DNA from: Crotalaria pallida
Taxonomy: Eukaryota > Streptophyta > Magnoliopsida > Fabales > Fabaceae
Length of the DNA: 64,000 nt
Direction: 5' to 3'
Assembly: GCA_037953625.1 (NCBI GenBank)
Contig: CM075652.1
Span: forward strand, 54,925,501 to 54,989,500
The notes under the pieces are model-generated. The model was given only the letters and a program-made list of their open reading frames with translations, ran no database searches and was not told the DNA's origin. The position numbers were made by a program, and so were the translations under genes. Positions 23,977-42,480 of the stretch are shown piece after piece. Numbering within the stretch: position 1 is the first letter of the stretch; each line of letters opens with the position of its first letter.

Positions 23977-25016
23977 GGGATTAGTCTACAAACTCCACTA
24001 TTATCTCCCAAACCCCATTTTAATGGGAAAATATAAATTATGCCCTTCAATATTCAAAAAAAAAAAAAAAAGAAAAGAAAGAAATCCCAAACCCCACCAT
24101 CTTTCCACCTTCTACCTTCCACCTTTCCACCTTCCACCTTTCCACCTTCTATACATTCTCTAAAGCAAAAAGTCATTGAAATTCAGAAGCTTTACCCATC
24201 TTCATCCGTAAAGGAGTTCTAGTGGCCTTTCTTTGCTCATTGTTGAAGGTAACTTCTGTTTAATGTGCTTTTTTTTACGTTATTGGAAAAATTCTGACAC
24301 ACCAGTGTCGAAAATTTGTCAAAATTTCGACACGGGTATGTCAGAAAAATTTGTTAAAAATTTTAAAAAAAGTTCCGAGAACCATGTGTCGGAATTTTTT
24401 ATTTTCGACACTGGTTCGTTGGAATTAACCAGAGAGCCATTTTTTTTACGTTACTGGAAAAAATTCTGACACACCAGTGTCGGAATTTTGTTAAATTTGT
24501 TAAAATTCCGACACGTATATGTCGGAAAAATTTGTTAAATTAAAAAAAAAATTCTGACACCCCCGTTTCGAAAAGTTGCAGCGATTGCATACCTTCAACA
24601 CATCAATGGTGAATTCGAAAAACAACACAACAACAATAAAAATAAACCCTAAAACTGCAGTAATGAAAAAGAACAAAACCCTAAAAGCAAAAAATAAAAC
24701 ATAAACCAAACTCTCCTACATCAAATAAACAAAAACAAAAACAAAACAAAAAAGAAAAACAAAACAAAAAGAAGAACGATAATAGAGGGAAGAAGAAGAA
24801 CGTGCATGCCTTGAGGCGACGGGAGTGGCGGTGGAAATGACAGTGAGAAGAGGGAGTTGAAAGTGAAGGAGGAAGAAGTATGAGGGTGGGGTGTGGGGTG
24901 TGGGGTTTGTGAAAAAATGAGGGAGTATAATGGGGATTTAAAAAGAGGGTATTATTGGTATAATGAAAAAAAAGTAGAGTTTAGAAGATAAATTTAGAGT
25001 TTGAGGACTAATTACC
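23977..25016. mobile_element. Mutator-like non-autonomous element with internal dyad repeats
   Basis: The flanks TAATGAGCC (23968-23976) and TAATGAGCA (25017-25025) match at 8 of 9. The inverted ends are GGGATTAGTCTACAAACTC and, read inward from the right, GGTAATTAGTCCTCAAACTC. The interior contains a CTTTCCACCTTCCAC minisatellite (24105-24152), two ~170-bp tandem units rich in GTGTCGGAA and its complement (24262-24570), and a purine-rich part at 24640-24900 that resembles a gene leader. No transposase is visible. Confidence 0.75.
24262..24570 (+). repeat. Two ~170-bp units with repeated TTCCGACAC/GTGTCGGAA dyads
   Basis: Each unit starts TTTTTTTTACGTTAYTGGAAA and continues ATTCTGACACACCAGTGTCG. 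GTGTCGGAA-like motifs and their complements occur about eight times and can pair within and between units. No reading frame explains the pattern. Confidence 0.75.
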
Positions 25017-25025
25017 TAATGAGCA

Positions 25026-27145
25026 AGCCATCACTAGATTCGGATACCACTTTTCCATAATCCATGTGCCGTGTTGTTGGATCATTACAATCGGCAAGCT
25101 TACAAATCAATCATCATTAACTATAATTTCTTTTATTGATCATAAGGGTTGCATTCACTGAAAATTTTAAGATATAAGCTTTTTTATATTAAACTGTCAT
25201 TGTAGCTTGGTAAAATAATCGGACGGTCGTTCCATGCCCCTACAACCAGGATATAATAACATATGGGCATCACTTTCACCTAAAAGTTTGCTAAATAATT
25301 AATTAATACATTATTATCAGTTAATAATCAAAGTTAACATCTTCAAAAGGCAAAAAGTAGTTGGCTTACTTGTTAAAAATAAATTACTATAACTTAACTA
25401 TTTGATTATGAACTTTAAGTTACTAAGTACTTAATTTCTTTTACTAATCACGTTGCATCTACCTTAAGATCATTAAAAAATAAAGTTTGAAAACACCTTA
25501 TCATTAAATAAGATAAAAGCAAAGACAATAACTTCCCAGTGACCCCAACAAATATAAATTCACTATTTGAATAACTTTCATCTCACTTAGAAAGACCCAT
25601 TGGCATGATCCTCACCAACGTAATCTATGACCTGGAATTTTAATTATTGAATTGAAGTTCCTGATTGCCTGTTGCCAAGTCAGAGACCATTAACATAAAC
25701 ACCCCAAAAAACAATTATCACTGTCGTTTTTTATAACATTAATCGTATTATTATATAGGGGTGGTTGCTCCTTCTCTATCGCCATACTCAAGACAAATCA
25801 AAATGTCCCCATCTCTTTGCTATTTACATCAGTTTTGTGACATAGATCAAACCGTTTCAAGCCTTGAAAAATGCTGGCATATAGTTAGAGTGGAATTAAA
25901 ATTGTTTATACATAAAATTGAAAATGTTTCGTGAATAACAATTCTTGATAATTTTATTTTATGAAATGAAAATAAAATTGTCATGGAAATTATCCAAATT
26001 TTATTTTAACATATTGTAAAAAAAAATTTGAAATTTGTATATGAATTTTAGGGCAATATATATTTTTCTTACTAATTTTTTTTTATTATAATTTTTCAAA
26101 TGCTTGTATACAGCAAGATTAAAAAAAAAAGCGACAGATAACATAAAAATTAAGTCGGTGATAAATATATACAACGTAAATACAATATTTAATGTACAAA
26201 TAACTCAAATAAACAACTTATATGTACCATTCTACATAAACAACTTCGTTATCTGTATCAATAATGTTTGATGAACCTCTAAATCTAATATCAATATATT
26301 CAACATCTACTTTTTTTACAAAATAAACTAAAATCATTTCAAATTCTCATGCATTTTATCTTTCCTTTATTTTCTAAAAAAAGTAAGTGTTAGATGTTGA
26401 TCTTAGTTTTAGATGTTCATATAACATCACTATGTTTGTATACCATATTGTATCAATTTATCTATATTTTTATCTATTTTTTTCATTTTTTATTCATATT
26501 TTCTCTCAAAATATAGAAAAAATATTGAACGCTGTATCCATGTTTGACGGCAAGAAAACATTTCCCACACACAAATGTGTGTAGTTACAAACTAACATAC
26601 CTTCACGTATGAATTGAAGAATAATAACAAGGCTTGAAAATATTCGGAAAAATGTTAATTTTATGCAAGTTTTACTAACAACATTTTTTACATATATTTT
26701 ATGATCATTGATGCGAAAATTTTTACTTCACAAACAACAAAAATAAGTGTAAATAGAGATGTTTACAAAACGTAAAAAAATCTACTCAAAAATATTAATT
26801 AAGCTTAGCTTGATTAATATAATAAGAAAATCACTGCCAAATCAACGTGTAATGATAAGCTTTTAGTCACTTAACTTTTTCTGTATGTCTTGAATATGCC
26901 GGCCATCTCCTGGAATTGATTGACAATAGCCCCCCAAATGGTGTTTGGTCACCAAACTTCACCTTTAAAAGAAGCATATACCCTCTTCTTGAAAATCTCC
27001 CTCTCACTCACACCATTTCCTCTATCTACTACTTCATTTTGTGTTTTCTTTTTCTCTATTTTTCTTTGATCCCTTCATTTAATTTTTTCATAGTAGTATA
27101 TCTAGTATAAGCACTTGTTTTTTTTTTTAATTATTATTATTATAA
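25026..27145. other. AT-rich upstream region of the GRAS gene
   Basis: No gene or repeat with clear ends is seen. The last 150 bp are T-rich and end in ATTATTATTATTATAA just before the ATG; this is probably the 5' leader. CT-rich CTCCCTCTCACTCACACC near 26997 may mark the transcription start zone. Confidence 0.45.
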
Positions 27146-28660
27146 ATGATGAGAGTGGGATTAGCACATGGAAATTCAAACATGATGATTCATCCCCACA
27201 TGCATGAAACTTGGGACAACCCAAATATTTCTTATTTATCACCTCCAACCCCATCAAATTATCCATTTCCAAAGCCAATAACAGATAATCATTGCCCAAA
27301 CTTGGGGCAGAGTGAGCTAAGTGATTGGGTGGAAGACATAACAAAACACCTAGTTGAAGACTTACCAGAAAACCTTGTACTACCCTCACTTTCACAAAAT
27401 TCCAATCCAAGAAAATTCACAAGTTGCACCAATGACCCTTCAAGAAGCAACAATAGTTTTGATCTTCAAATTCAACCAAACACCTCATCAGGTTTATACC
27501 ATCATCATCATCATCATCATAACCATAGTAATTGTAATAACAATGTTTATGATCAAGGGTTGAACCTGATAACCCTTCTAATGGAGTGTGCAGTGGCAAT
27601 CTCAGTGGACAACCTAGGTGAGGCTCACAGGATGTTACTTGAGCTAACACAATTGGCCTCACCTTACAAGCCATCATGTGCTGAGAGAATTGTTGCTTAT
27701 TTTGCAAAGGCCATGTCTAACAGGGTCATGAACTCTTTCCTTGGTGTGTGTTCAGCTTTGGTTGATCACAAAAGCATCCACTCATCATTCCAAGTGTTCA
27801 ACAATGTTTCCCCTTTCATCAAGTTTTCCCACTTCACTTCCAACCAGGCCATTCTTGAGGCAGTGAATGGCTATGAAAGTATCCACATCATTGATTTGGA
27901 CATCATGCAAGGCCTTCAATGGCCAGCTTTTTTCCACATACTAGCCACTAGAATGGAGGGCCCACCTCATCTCACAATGACCGGTATGGGAACCTCAATG
28001 GAACTTCTTGTTGAGACAGGAAAGCAGTTATCTAACTTCGCTAGAAGGATTGGCTTGTCCTTCAAGTTTCACCCTCTTGCAACAAAATTTGGTGAAGTTG
28101 TTGATGTTTCTGATTCCATGGTGCAATCAAGGCCTGGTGAGGCACTTGCAGTGCATTGGTTGCAGCACTCATTGTATGATGCAACTGGACCTGATTGGAA
28201 AACTTTGAAACTTCTTGAGAGGCTGAAGCCAAGGATCATAACTCTGGTGGAGCAGGATGTGAACCATGGAGGGTCTTTCTTGGACCGTTTCGTCGGCTCC
28301 TTGCATTACTACTCCACCCTTTTTGATTCTCTTGGAGCATATTTGCCTAGTGATGATGCTGGCAGGCACAGTGTTGAGCATGGCCTTTTCTTTAGGGAGA
28401 TAAATAATATTTTGGCCATTGGAGGCCCTGCAAGGAGTGGTGAGGACAAGTTTAGGCAGTGGAGGAGTGAGCTTGCTAGGCATTGCTTTGTGCAGGTTCC
28501 AATGAGTGCTAATTCAATGGCTCAAGCACAGTTGATATTGAACACGTTTTCACCTGCTCATGGTTATAGCCTTGCACATGTTGATGGCACATTAAGGCTT
28601 GGTTGGAAGGATACCAGTTTGTACACTGCTTCTGCATGGACCTGTAGTTCTTCTAGATAG
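27146..28660 (+). CDS. GRAS transcription factor, SCARECROW-like
   Basis: A single uninterrupted frame encodes 504 aa; intron-less coding is usual for GRAS genes. The variable N-terminus (1-135) has a WVEDITKHLVEDLPE helix and a run of eight His at 119-126. The GRAS domain follows: leucine-rich region I from LITLLMECAVAISVDNLGEA (142-161), VHIID motif as IHIID (247-251) within DLDIMQGLQWPAFFHILATR, a second leucine-rich region, the PFYRE equivalent LFFREINNILA and a C-terminal SAW (496-498). The DIMQGLQWP and AVHWLQHSLYD segments are characteristic of the SCR/SCL23 branch. Such proteins act in the nucleus with SHORT-ROOT-type partners in radial patterning; that role is inferred from the family. 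A second Met follows directly, so the start may be residue 1 or 2. Confidence 0.93.
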   Translation: MMRVGLAHGNSNMMIHPHMHETWDNPNISYLSPPTPSNYPFPKPITDNHCPNLGQSELSDWVEDITKHLVEDLPENLVLPSLSQNSNPRKFTSCTNDPSRSNNSFDLQIQPNTSSGLYHHHHHHHNHSNCNNNVYDQGLNLITLLMECAVAISVDNLGEAHRMLLELTQLASPYKPSCAERIVAYFAKAMSNRVMNSFLGVCSALVDHKSIHSSFQVFNNVSPFIKFSHFTSNQAILEAVNGYESIHIIDLDIMQGLQWPAFFHILATRMEGPPHLTMTGMGTSMELLVETGKQLSNFARRIGLSFKFHPLATKFGEVVDVSDSMVQSRPGEALAVHWLQHSLYDATGPDWKTLKLLERLKPRIITLVEQDVNHGGSFLDRFVGSLHYYSTLFDSLGAYLPSDDAGRHSVEHGLFFREINNILAIGGPARSGEDKFRQWRSELARHCFVQVPMSANSMAQAQLILNTFSPAHGYSLAHVDGTLRLGWKDTSLYTASAWTCSSSR

Positions 28661-28771
28661 CTAGATAGGTAGCTTGAGATTGCAAACAAAGGTTTTAAAT
28701 TGTAATTGGAATTAGGATTGTGTTTGCATTTTCTTTTACTCTAGTTGCATATAATTGAGGAAAAATATGAT

Positions 28772-28819
28772 TGATACTATCAAAATTACGGTCATTGATA
28801 CTATCAAAATTACGGTCAT
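28772..28819 (+). repeat. 24-bp tandem duplication 3' of the GRAS gene
   Basis: TGATACTATCAAAATTACGG plus TCAT occurs twice in perfect tandem, at 28772-28795 and 28796-28819. It lies 110 bp after the stop codon, probably in the 3' UTR. Confidence 0.95.
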
Positions 28820-29231
28820 GATTATAATTGAGAAAACTGCAATATCGTGATCACAATTATAGTTATGGATGGCAATATAAAACATCATCGAATTGTCCTA
28901 GCTTTTTGAGTTTGTTCTTAGCTATAAAGGGGGTTTCTAGCAGTTTAATTATATACTCACTAGGTGGAGAATTGAGCTGAATATTGAGAAAAGTGAATAG
29001 AAGATACTAGGGACGGGGTAACAATTCTGTAACCATATATGCACATGTTTACATTATTTCCTTTAAATTTAGTGTGCTTTTGTCAAATTATATTGAGTAG
29101 AAAACAAGTTTGAGTCAATTAAGGTCTGATTGTGAACTTTTTTTTTTTTTTTTAAAATATGTTTTTAATTCTGTAAATGTAGTGATCAAGTTTTGATTTT
29201 AATCTCTATATCTTTTTTGTTTTTTCTGCTT

Positions 29232-29925
29232 TTACACCTTGTTTGTTTCAAGAGAAAATTGGTAGAAAGAAAATGTGAGGAAAAATTTTGGAGGGAAAAT
29301 GAATTTTGGAGAGAAAACTTCATTTTCCCCTGTTTGGTTTAGGAGAGAAAATGGAGAGAAGAGAAAAAAATATATGGGACCCACAAAAAAAGTTTTCTCT
29401 TCCCAAATGAAGAGATTTTGGAGAGAAAACTGTGATTGACATGTAAAATTACTCATATATTCTTCACTTGTCTATTTTACTTCATCTTTTTTCTTTAATT
29501 TTTTAATTCTTTTATTGAAAAAAAAATAAAACATTTTTATTTTAATAAAAAAACTATTTTTATAATATTTTTGATTCGAAAATTTTATTATGTAATAAAG
29601 AATTGAAGTAAAAAAAATCTTTGACCATATGAAATATAGATATATATGAAAAATAAAAAAATATTATTTATATTTTTGAAAATAATGGTGTAATTGTCTT
29701 TTGACAAATTTATTATTTTCTCTCTTCCCACTTTTCTCTCCAACCAAACAAAAGGAAAAGGAAAGAAAACTCAACTTTTCTCTCTTTCCAATTTCTTCAC
29801 ATTTTCTCTCATGTCAAACAACCATAAAATCTACTCATTTTCTCTCCATAATCCCTCTTCCATATTTCTTTTTTCTCATTTTCTCTCTTCCTATTTTCTC
29901 TCCGTTAACCAAACAAAGCCTTAGT
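29232..29925. mobile_element. Purine/pyrimidine-rich foldback, probably a hAT-like MITE
   Basis: The left part (29232-29430) is AGAGAAAATGGAG-rich and the right part (29700-29925) is its imperfect complement, rich in TTTTCTCTCC. The ends read CCTTGTTTGTTTCAAGAG and, inward from the right, AAGGCTTTGTTTGGTTAACG. An AT-rich loop of about 270 bp separates the arms. Target duplications are unclear. Confidence 0.6.
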
Positions 29926-31980
29926 CCTTTTTTTTTCTTCAAAATTTTGGTTTTTAAAGTTTTGTCGATAACGCGTCAGCATTAAAATTGGTCACGTTAG
30001 CAATTAAATTAACATGTGTCACATATAATATTAGCCACAACATCGCTTAAGATTAAAATCAAAATTTCGAAAAATAAAAGGATCAAATTTATACGAATCT
30101 GTTAAAAAAATTATATGAATCTAATATATATATATTTATTTACATGGATAAAAACATATTTAAACCTTCTTTTATATTACTACTTTTAAGGTTCCTCTAA
30201 ACTTCATTATCATACCATCTTTATTAAAATACAGTGTCAATCAAATATGAAATTCAAAACTTTGATTTTCATCTGAAAGCCATCAATTTGATGAAGTCCA
30301 ACTTCATAATTCTTCCTTCCCAAAGATGCTTGAACTCAAATCCAAGGTTCCTCCAAACTCACAAATTCTCATATTAAAAGAATGAATTTCTATATATGAT
30401 TTGACTGTGAAACATATTAACCGAAACCAAAATTTGGTACCAAACTATCTCTTTAGATCATAAAAGCCCATCCAAATTATTTCATCCATAAAACTCATAT
30501 CCTATCATATGACCCATCATCCTCCTTCTCATCCATTGAAGCCATCTTAAAAAAATATTTCCCTCTAAAAATAACTTCTAAATCTCTAATAAACTCAACC
30601 TATCTTAAAAGCTTTGCAAAAAACCACATGTACCATTATTTAAAATCTTTCTCTACAAAAACACAACTTCCAACAGTTCGTTCATGGCTCAATCTTAAAA
30701 TCCAATTTCTCAATGCTTTTCCAATTTAAATCTTTTATTGAAGATCTATGGTACTTATAGTGTGTTACTATGTTTCATAGTTACCCCTTTTAGTACCCAC
30801 AAATTATTTGTTACAATTTCTCAAAAACCATAATAATAAAGATTCATTAATTTGGACTTTATTAGAATAATATCGACATTTATACAAATAGAGAAGAGAT
30901 TTTGAAATGGAAATTGAAAGAAAGAAAATCCTGCAAGTTAATCAAGATAAGTTTGAAGTTAACAAGTTTGTATCAACCTTTATCATCCATCAAAAGCTGC
31001 TATGGACTCAAAACCAACGCAGATGTTGGACCACATATTTTTCTATGCAATAATTTTTTAAAAGAGATAATTATCCTTATCATCAATATGAACTGATACA
31101 TCATCTCAATGAAATAAATTGCTTGGTATCAAATCCCAAGTTGAATTCAACCCGTAAAGCTTAAAGCATTTGGATATTATCCATCCACCTTTTAGAAAGA
31201 GATTATTGGGATGACCCATTTATTTTACAATTATAATGAAGCAACACCTGTCACAACAATGCAAAACTCTCAAGACCCTAATAAAGACGTGGAAGAAGGA
31301 CACGAAAAACTGAAAAGAAATTTAATGCAAATTGACTCAGATTTAGATGATCCAAACTTATCATCGAGTCATAAACCTATCTTTAAAGGATTATAAAAAT
31401 CTCATAAGAGTGCACTTGTATAATTAAATACTATTTGTCCTTATTACTACAAGTTTAAAAAAAAAATGAAGTCATAAATAAGATGAATTGAATGTAGTAT
31501 CAATAGATGAATAGTAGTAAAAAAAATGAAAAATAGCATTTCATTAATTGTCTACTACTTTTGTGCAAGTATTTTAAAAAAAAAGTAGTAACAATATCTG
31601 ATATGATAGTTAAATAAAGTCTAAATTTGCTTGTATTTTTTTAAAAAAAGTAAGTAATAATATCTGATATGATAGTTAAGTAAAGTCTAAATTTGCTTGT
31701 CTATCCTCCACTGTATAAAAAAGGTATATACATTATAAAAATCATCGAGTTTACAACATAAAGTATAGGTTATACTTTGATAAAAATACCTATATTATAG
31801 TATTCTGTTGGAGTATAAGTTTCAAAAAGATGTTATACTCCTCCTGTAATAACACGTTCTTAATGTACAGCGCATGACAGAAAAATAGAATTGAAATCAA
31901 TTTTTAACATTAAAAAACAAAAAACCCATTACTTAAAACTAAAAAAAGGAAACAAGAAAAGAACCATTCCTATAATCTCA
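29926..31980. other. AT-rich intergenic DNA upstream of the CK1-like gene
   Basis: No gene is supported; the frames at 30902-31096 and 31211-31396 lack recognisable domains. A ~75-bp near-tandem duplication around ATATCTGATATGATAGTTAA occupies 31575-31705. Confidence 0.5.
31575..31705 (+). repeat. ~75-bp tandem duplication
   Basis: The order AAAAAAGTAGTAA, ATATCTGATATGATAGTTAA, TAAAGTCTAAATTTGCTTGT occurs at about 31578-31639 and again at 31650-31702 with few differences. Confidence 0.85.
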
Positions 31981-32098
31981 TACTCTTTCCTCTTCCCATG
32001 TTTTTGTCCCTCTTTCTCTCTCTTCAAACCAAACCAGACCAGACCAGCTTCCTCCGTTTTCTCTCCCAACTTTCTCATTTCTTAAACTACTTTTGTCT

Positions 32099-32124
32099 CT
32101 TCTCTCTCTCCCTCTCTCTCTCTG
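32099..32124 (+). promoter_or_regulatory. CT-repeat in the presumed 5' leader of the CK1-like gene
   Basis: A CTCTCTCTCCCTCTCTCTCTCT tract sits about 480 bp upstream of the ATG at 32595. Such Y-rich runs are frequent near plant transcription starts. The leader between here and the ATG probably contains an intron, not resolved. Confidence 0.45.
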
Positions 32125-32594
32125 ATCCACCACATTCTCCTCATTCCTCATTGCAAAAAAAAGTTCACTTTTTTTTTCACCTCTGAATTTTTTTTTGTTA
32201 TCTCTTGATCATTAAGCAAATTTTGGTTTTTATTGGGTCAATGGGTCATTTTTTTAATGGAAGTTAGGGCTTCAATTTCTATGTTGCGAAGTGGAGGTGA
32301 TTGATTTGGGTTAATTGTTGTGAAGGGATGTAGCTAGAGGAGGTGGTGCTGTGTTGAATTCTGAATAAAGATTTCATCCCTCATTCATTCATTCCTTGGG
32401 GATGTTAACATCAATTCAATAAATATAATTCATTTTTTTAAATACCTTTTTTTTTTTGTTTTTTGTTTTTTAAAATTTAATCCAACACCAATTTCATACC
32501 AATCTGATCACTAGCTTGTGAAATCTCATTGGATTTTGGAAGAAAGTTAGGATTTTTATTTTGACTCTGGTGAAGCTGTGGATAATTGGGTGTA

Positions 32595-38758
<6,164 letters not shown>

Positions 38759-39528
38759 TCAAGTAAAGGTGGTGGTGCCTTTTTGTCATTATTTCTAAAT
38801 TCTGGCACACCTGAAATGCTGCTTGCTTGACCAGCTTTTATTCAAGAACAATCAATCCCAAGCAATATGGAAAGAATCAAGTTAATGGATTGAATTACCA
38901 ATGAGGTCATGTTTTGGACCAAGGTGAACTTTTTTCGCCACCAGGGTTGCTTCAGAAGATTTCTCAGCCAACTGTAACATGTTTTTAAAATGTGCCAAAG
39001 AGAATACAAGGATTCTGTTATATTTTTTAATTATTTTACTAGTTGAAACTTGAGTTGTAAATTTTATGGTACATCGTGTTATTGTTTTAAATATTTAAGG
39101 GCTAAGATTCTCTCCATTGGTATTTGCTAAGGAAACGGAGAAGATATGAACTCCTGACACAGAAGATATGTTTCTTGATAAGGATTTGTCACCCTAGAAT
39201 TCAGTACTTTAAACAAGTAAATTAAATTAGCTGGTAAGAACATGACATGGATACAAGGTGTGGAGACATGTCCATAATAAGGCTAAATGGCTTATTTGGT
39301 TTTACCTTATTTTTTATCATCAAATTGGTCACTCGTCTTTATCACATTTCTTTTCACTGTGAAATTGGTTCTAGAGTCACTGTCTATCTTACTTGTCAAT
39401 ATCATATTGGTTCATATTTGCATTGTTGGAAAAAGAAATGACATCAAAAAGTTGATATTGAAAAGAAATGTGGCGACCAATATGATACCAAAAAAAAAGT
39501 AATGGACCAATTTGATATTGAAAAATAA
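38759..39528. other. 3' flank of the CK1-like gene
   Basis: Presumed 3' UTR to about 39080 (AT-rich with TTTTAATTATTTTACTAG). No other gene is seen before the hAT-like MITE. Confidence 0.5.
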
Positions 39529-39536
39529 GGCATGGA

Positions 39537-40074
39537 TAGGCTTGGCAATTGGACTCATACTCGCTGGGTACCCGCGGGTAATACCCGTAACGGGTTCGGA
39601 TCCGGATCCAAAAATGGATCCTCTGGTATATAAAAACGGGTATCCGCTGGTATTACTCGGAATGGGTCCGGGTCCGGGTCCAGGTAATGGGGTATGGGAT
39701 CCGCGAGTACCTGGATCCGCAAAAAAATACGTATTGTATTTAATTTATTTGGAATTTAAGCATGTTTGTGTGGGGGTATTTGTTTTTAAGTAAATTTGTT
39801 TTGCCTCTCGTGAATTTTGTGAATTGTTTAATGATATATCAAGTGTTTGACAAATAAAAATAAGGAATTTATGTTTGTTCAGAAAAAAATACGCATAAAA
39901 TTTTATCAATTTTTTATATAAAATATAATGGGTATCCACAAATCCGTTTGGGTCCGCGGACCCACTTGATAGCGGATACCTGTGCAAGTCCGGGACGGGT
40001 CCGGGTCCAGGTCCGGATTTTCATGAACGGGACGGGTCATTATTCGGATCCATCCGAACCCATTACCATCCCTA
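39537..40074. mobile_element. Non-autonomous hAT-like element
   Basis: The flanks GGCATGGA (39529-39536) and CGCATGGA (40075-40082) match at 7 of 8, as expected for hAT. The ends are TAGGCTTGGCAATTGG and, read inward from the right, TAGGGATGGTAATGGGTTCG. The interior is dominated by GGGTCCGGGTCC/GGATCC-type subterminal repeats. No transposase is present. Part of its right half recurs in the truncated copy at 51596. Confidence 0.85.
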
Positions 40075-40374
40075 CGCATGGAGCCAAATGAATAATTTTG
40101 CCTCCATATTAATTATACTATCAAATGTGGTTGAGTGGCTAACATGACAACAAGACCACTTTAGGGTACTTAAAGAGGTGTGGAATTGAAATAATATAAG
40201 CAAACACAATCTGGTTGCCTAAACATAGAAAGTCTTGCGAAATTTCACGAATTTTCATGCATATAGCAAACCTTGCATTATGATACTTGTATGCACATGG
40301 ATAAAAAGGTAGGGAGCTCATGTTTCTTAAAGGTAAATAGCGAATTGTTAGTGATTGATTTGGATTTTAAGATA

Positions 40375-41175
40375 GACTTAATTATGTCACAAGTCCCTGA
40401 AGTTTGGGGTACTGTTGCCAAAAACCCTTATACTTTTTTTTTTTCAATGTCTAACTTCTCAAAGTTACTTATGAGTTTGTTATATACCTCTACAACCAAT
40501 TTTGGCCAATTTTGATGACATGTAACATCAAAATCCTAGTCAGGAGGTTGGTCATGTGGTGTCGCGTGATGTCGCACGGGCGAAGACGACCTCTCTCTTC
40601 AATTATTTTTTTCTTATTTTATTTAACTAAAAATATAAAAAATATTAAGTTTTTTAGTTTTTTAAATTTTTTTTTAAAAAAATACTTCACCCACGGGGCA
40701 CCAGGTGCTTAACCTCTTGCGTGATTCCGATGTTACATGTCAGCAAAATTAGTCAGAATTGGTAGTAGGGGTATATAACAAACCCAGAAGTAACTTTGGG
40801 GAGTCAGACATTGAAAAAAAAAAGTACTCCCTCTGTCCCATTGTCTTGGTAAAAGTCAACCAAGTCAATGAAAATAAGAGAGTATCTGTTCATGATTTAT
40901 TCATTAATTACAAATTGATATTATACAAAATTTCATATCATTACAATTAATACATATTGCAATATTGTCTCAAAAAAAATCTTTAAATGTGTTTTCCTTA
41001 CTTACTTATCAATCACAGATACAATATATAATCTTTAAGATTTTTCATTTATTTTTTTACTTTATTATGGGACAGATTTTTTAGCAATTTTTTACCAAGA
41101 TAATGGGACGGAGGGAGTATAAGGGTATCTGGCAAAAGTACCCCAAACTTCAGGAACTTGTGACATAATTAAGCC
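40375..41175. mobile_element. Mutator-like MITE (GGCTTAATTATG family) with nested Stowaway
   Basis: The ends are GACTTAATTATGTCACAAGT and, inward from the right, GGCTTAATTATGTCACAAGT; about 45 bp of the termini pair. The 9-bp duplication TTTAAGATA lies at 40366-40374 and 41176-41184. The matching site in copy B (TTTGAGATA near 52494) is empty, which proves insertion. A Stowaway MITE sits inside. Confidence 0.95.
40827..41117. mobile_element. Stowaway MITE nested in the Mutator-like MITE
   Basis: TA at 40825-40826 and 41118-41119 flanks inverted ends CTCCCTCTGTCCCATTGTCT and AAGATAATGGGACGGAGGGAG. It is absent from the related element at 51739. Confidence 0.95.
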
Positions 41176-41668
41176 TTTAAGATATATAAGAGGATCTTAG
41201 GATACTTGTTAAAGTTCTTACTAATGAATAAAAAGAAAAAGAAAAATCATAAGTTTCCATTTCTTCTTCTTTCAAAAATATAAAAAACTACATTTTCCAA
41301 TAATTTTAAATTTATTTGGCTTATTAAAAAAATTGTTAGCATTTGCAATTTTGCATATATAAAAAAAAAAGAGTAATGATTGGGAGACCTACATTGAGAG
41401 ACCTGCTAATAAACCTACATATAAGATTTTGAAATTTGTTATTTTTTAAGTTAAAAAAATAAAATAAAAGAACTTAAATAACAAATGTCACAATCTTATG
41501 TGTAGGCTTATATGTAAACCTCTTAACGTAGGTCTCTAAATATTTTTCTAAAAAATAATTGATTTTATTATGATGTGTCAATGACCATGGGCTTATCATT
41601 GACATGTCCATCATGTGCAATTATGCTATCAAAAGTGGTTTTGAGTGGCTAACAACATGACCAGTTTA

Positions 41669-41872
41669 TTTTTTTCGAAACCAAGTGGTGCCTGAGCTTC
41701 ACATTTTTTGTGGCCCAACTAATCCATCTCGGATCCGCGAACTGTGCGAGTCTTTGACTCAACGGTATAGATCCTCTCCAGGAATTGTTGTCTCACTGGG
41801 ACTCGAACCTTTAACCCTGAAATCCCTAAACGCCCAGCCAATCTCCATCAGACAATCCACTTGGGTTACAAA
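41669..41872 (-). mobile_element. tRNA-derived SINE in repeat copy A
   Basis: On the minus strand it shows an A-box-like TTGGCTGGGCGTT and a B-box GGTTCGAGTCCCAG, then a unique part and a short A-rich tail. The target duplications ATGACCAGTTTA (41657-41668) and ATGACCAATTTA (41873-41884) differ at one base. It is related to the copies at 49123 and 52973. Confidence 0.9.
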
Positions 41873-42269
41873 ATGACCAATTTAGGTTACATGTGGCGTG
41901 GAATAGACACGACATATACAAACATAACTTCAAGTTTTAGTTGCTGACATACAATATATTACAAACAGAAGATATCTTGCGAAATTTCATGCATATAACA
42001 AACCCTGTATGATTCTTATGTAGAAGTGGAAAAGAAAGTAGGGATCATCTGTTTCTCATAAGTAAATGACAAACTAGTAAAAAGGACATGCCAACGGCTA
42101 TGGATTAATAATTGAACGTCTAGGTACGATAAATAGACAAGATGACTTCTAGATCGAAAATAAAATGGTGAGAAGCTTACTCAACAGTAAAAGATCATAA
42201 ACCTATAATATCGTATATGAAATTATTTAACTTCAAAACTTTGAGAGTGTTCATTGTTACTTTCTTTTT

Positions 42270-42480
42270 GCCATTACAAAACTAAGCGATGTCCGGATTT
42301 CTTGGATTACTGTTTTATTGCATCTTGGACTCTTGGAACTGGTGAGTTTGGCGAGTATGTCCGCTCTTCTTGATGTATGTGTTCCAAAACTATTCTTTGG
42401 AATTGTGCCATTAGTTATTTCATCTTATCAAGATATTTTTGCAACAGGGGCTCCTTCACCTGAAATTCTCTAGTAGCTCT
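42270..42480 (-). pseudogene. Ty3/gypsy (Ogre/Tat-like) RNase H remnant
   Basis: The minus strand reads VKEPLLQKYLDKM, then LMAQFQRIVLEHIHQEE, then, after a frameshift, an ADILAKLTSSKSP-like piece. This order matches the second half of RNase H domains in Ogre/Tat-type gypsy elements (LEHIPREENxxADxLSKLAS). It contains stops and shifts and no adjoining pol domain. Confidence 0.6.

Larger units (their letters stand above)
39958..42020 (+). repeat. ~2-kb dispersed repeat, copy A
   Basis: Outside its insertions this block is nearly identical to 51596-53317, from the right half of the hAT-like element through ATATAACAAACCCTGTATGAT. Copy A alone carries the MITE at 40375-41175. Both copies hold the same SINE with the same target duplication, so they descend from one duplicated locus. 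Confidence 0.9.

Noticed and set aside
27102..28483. Antisense and shifted frames over the GRAS gene (27102-27410, 27417-27707, 28169-28483 minus; 27354, 28008 plus)
   Set aside because: They overlap the conserved GRAS coding frame and show no family features.
41685..41876. 63-codon frame with a Pro/Ser-rich product, and the similar frame at 52949
   Set aside because: Both are SINE sequence read in the wrong direction.
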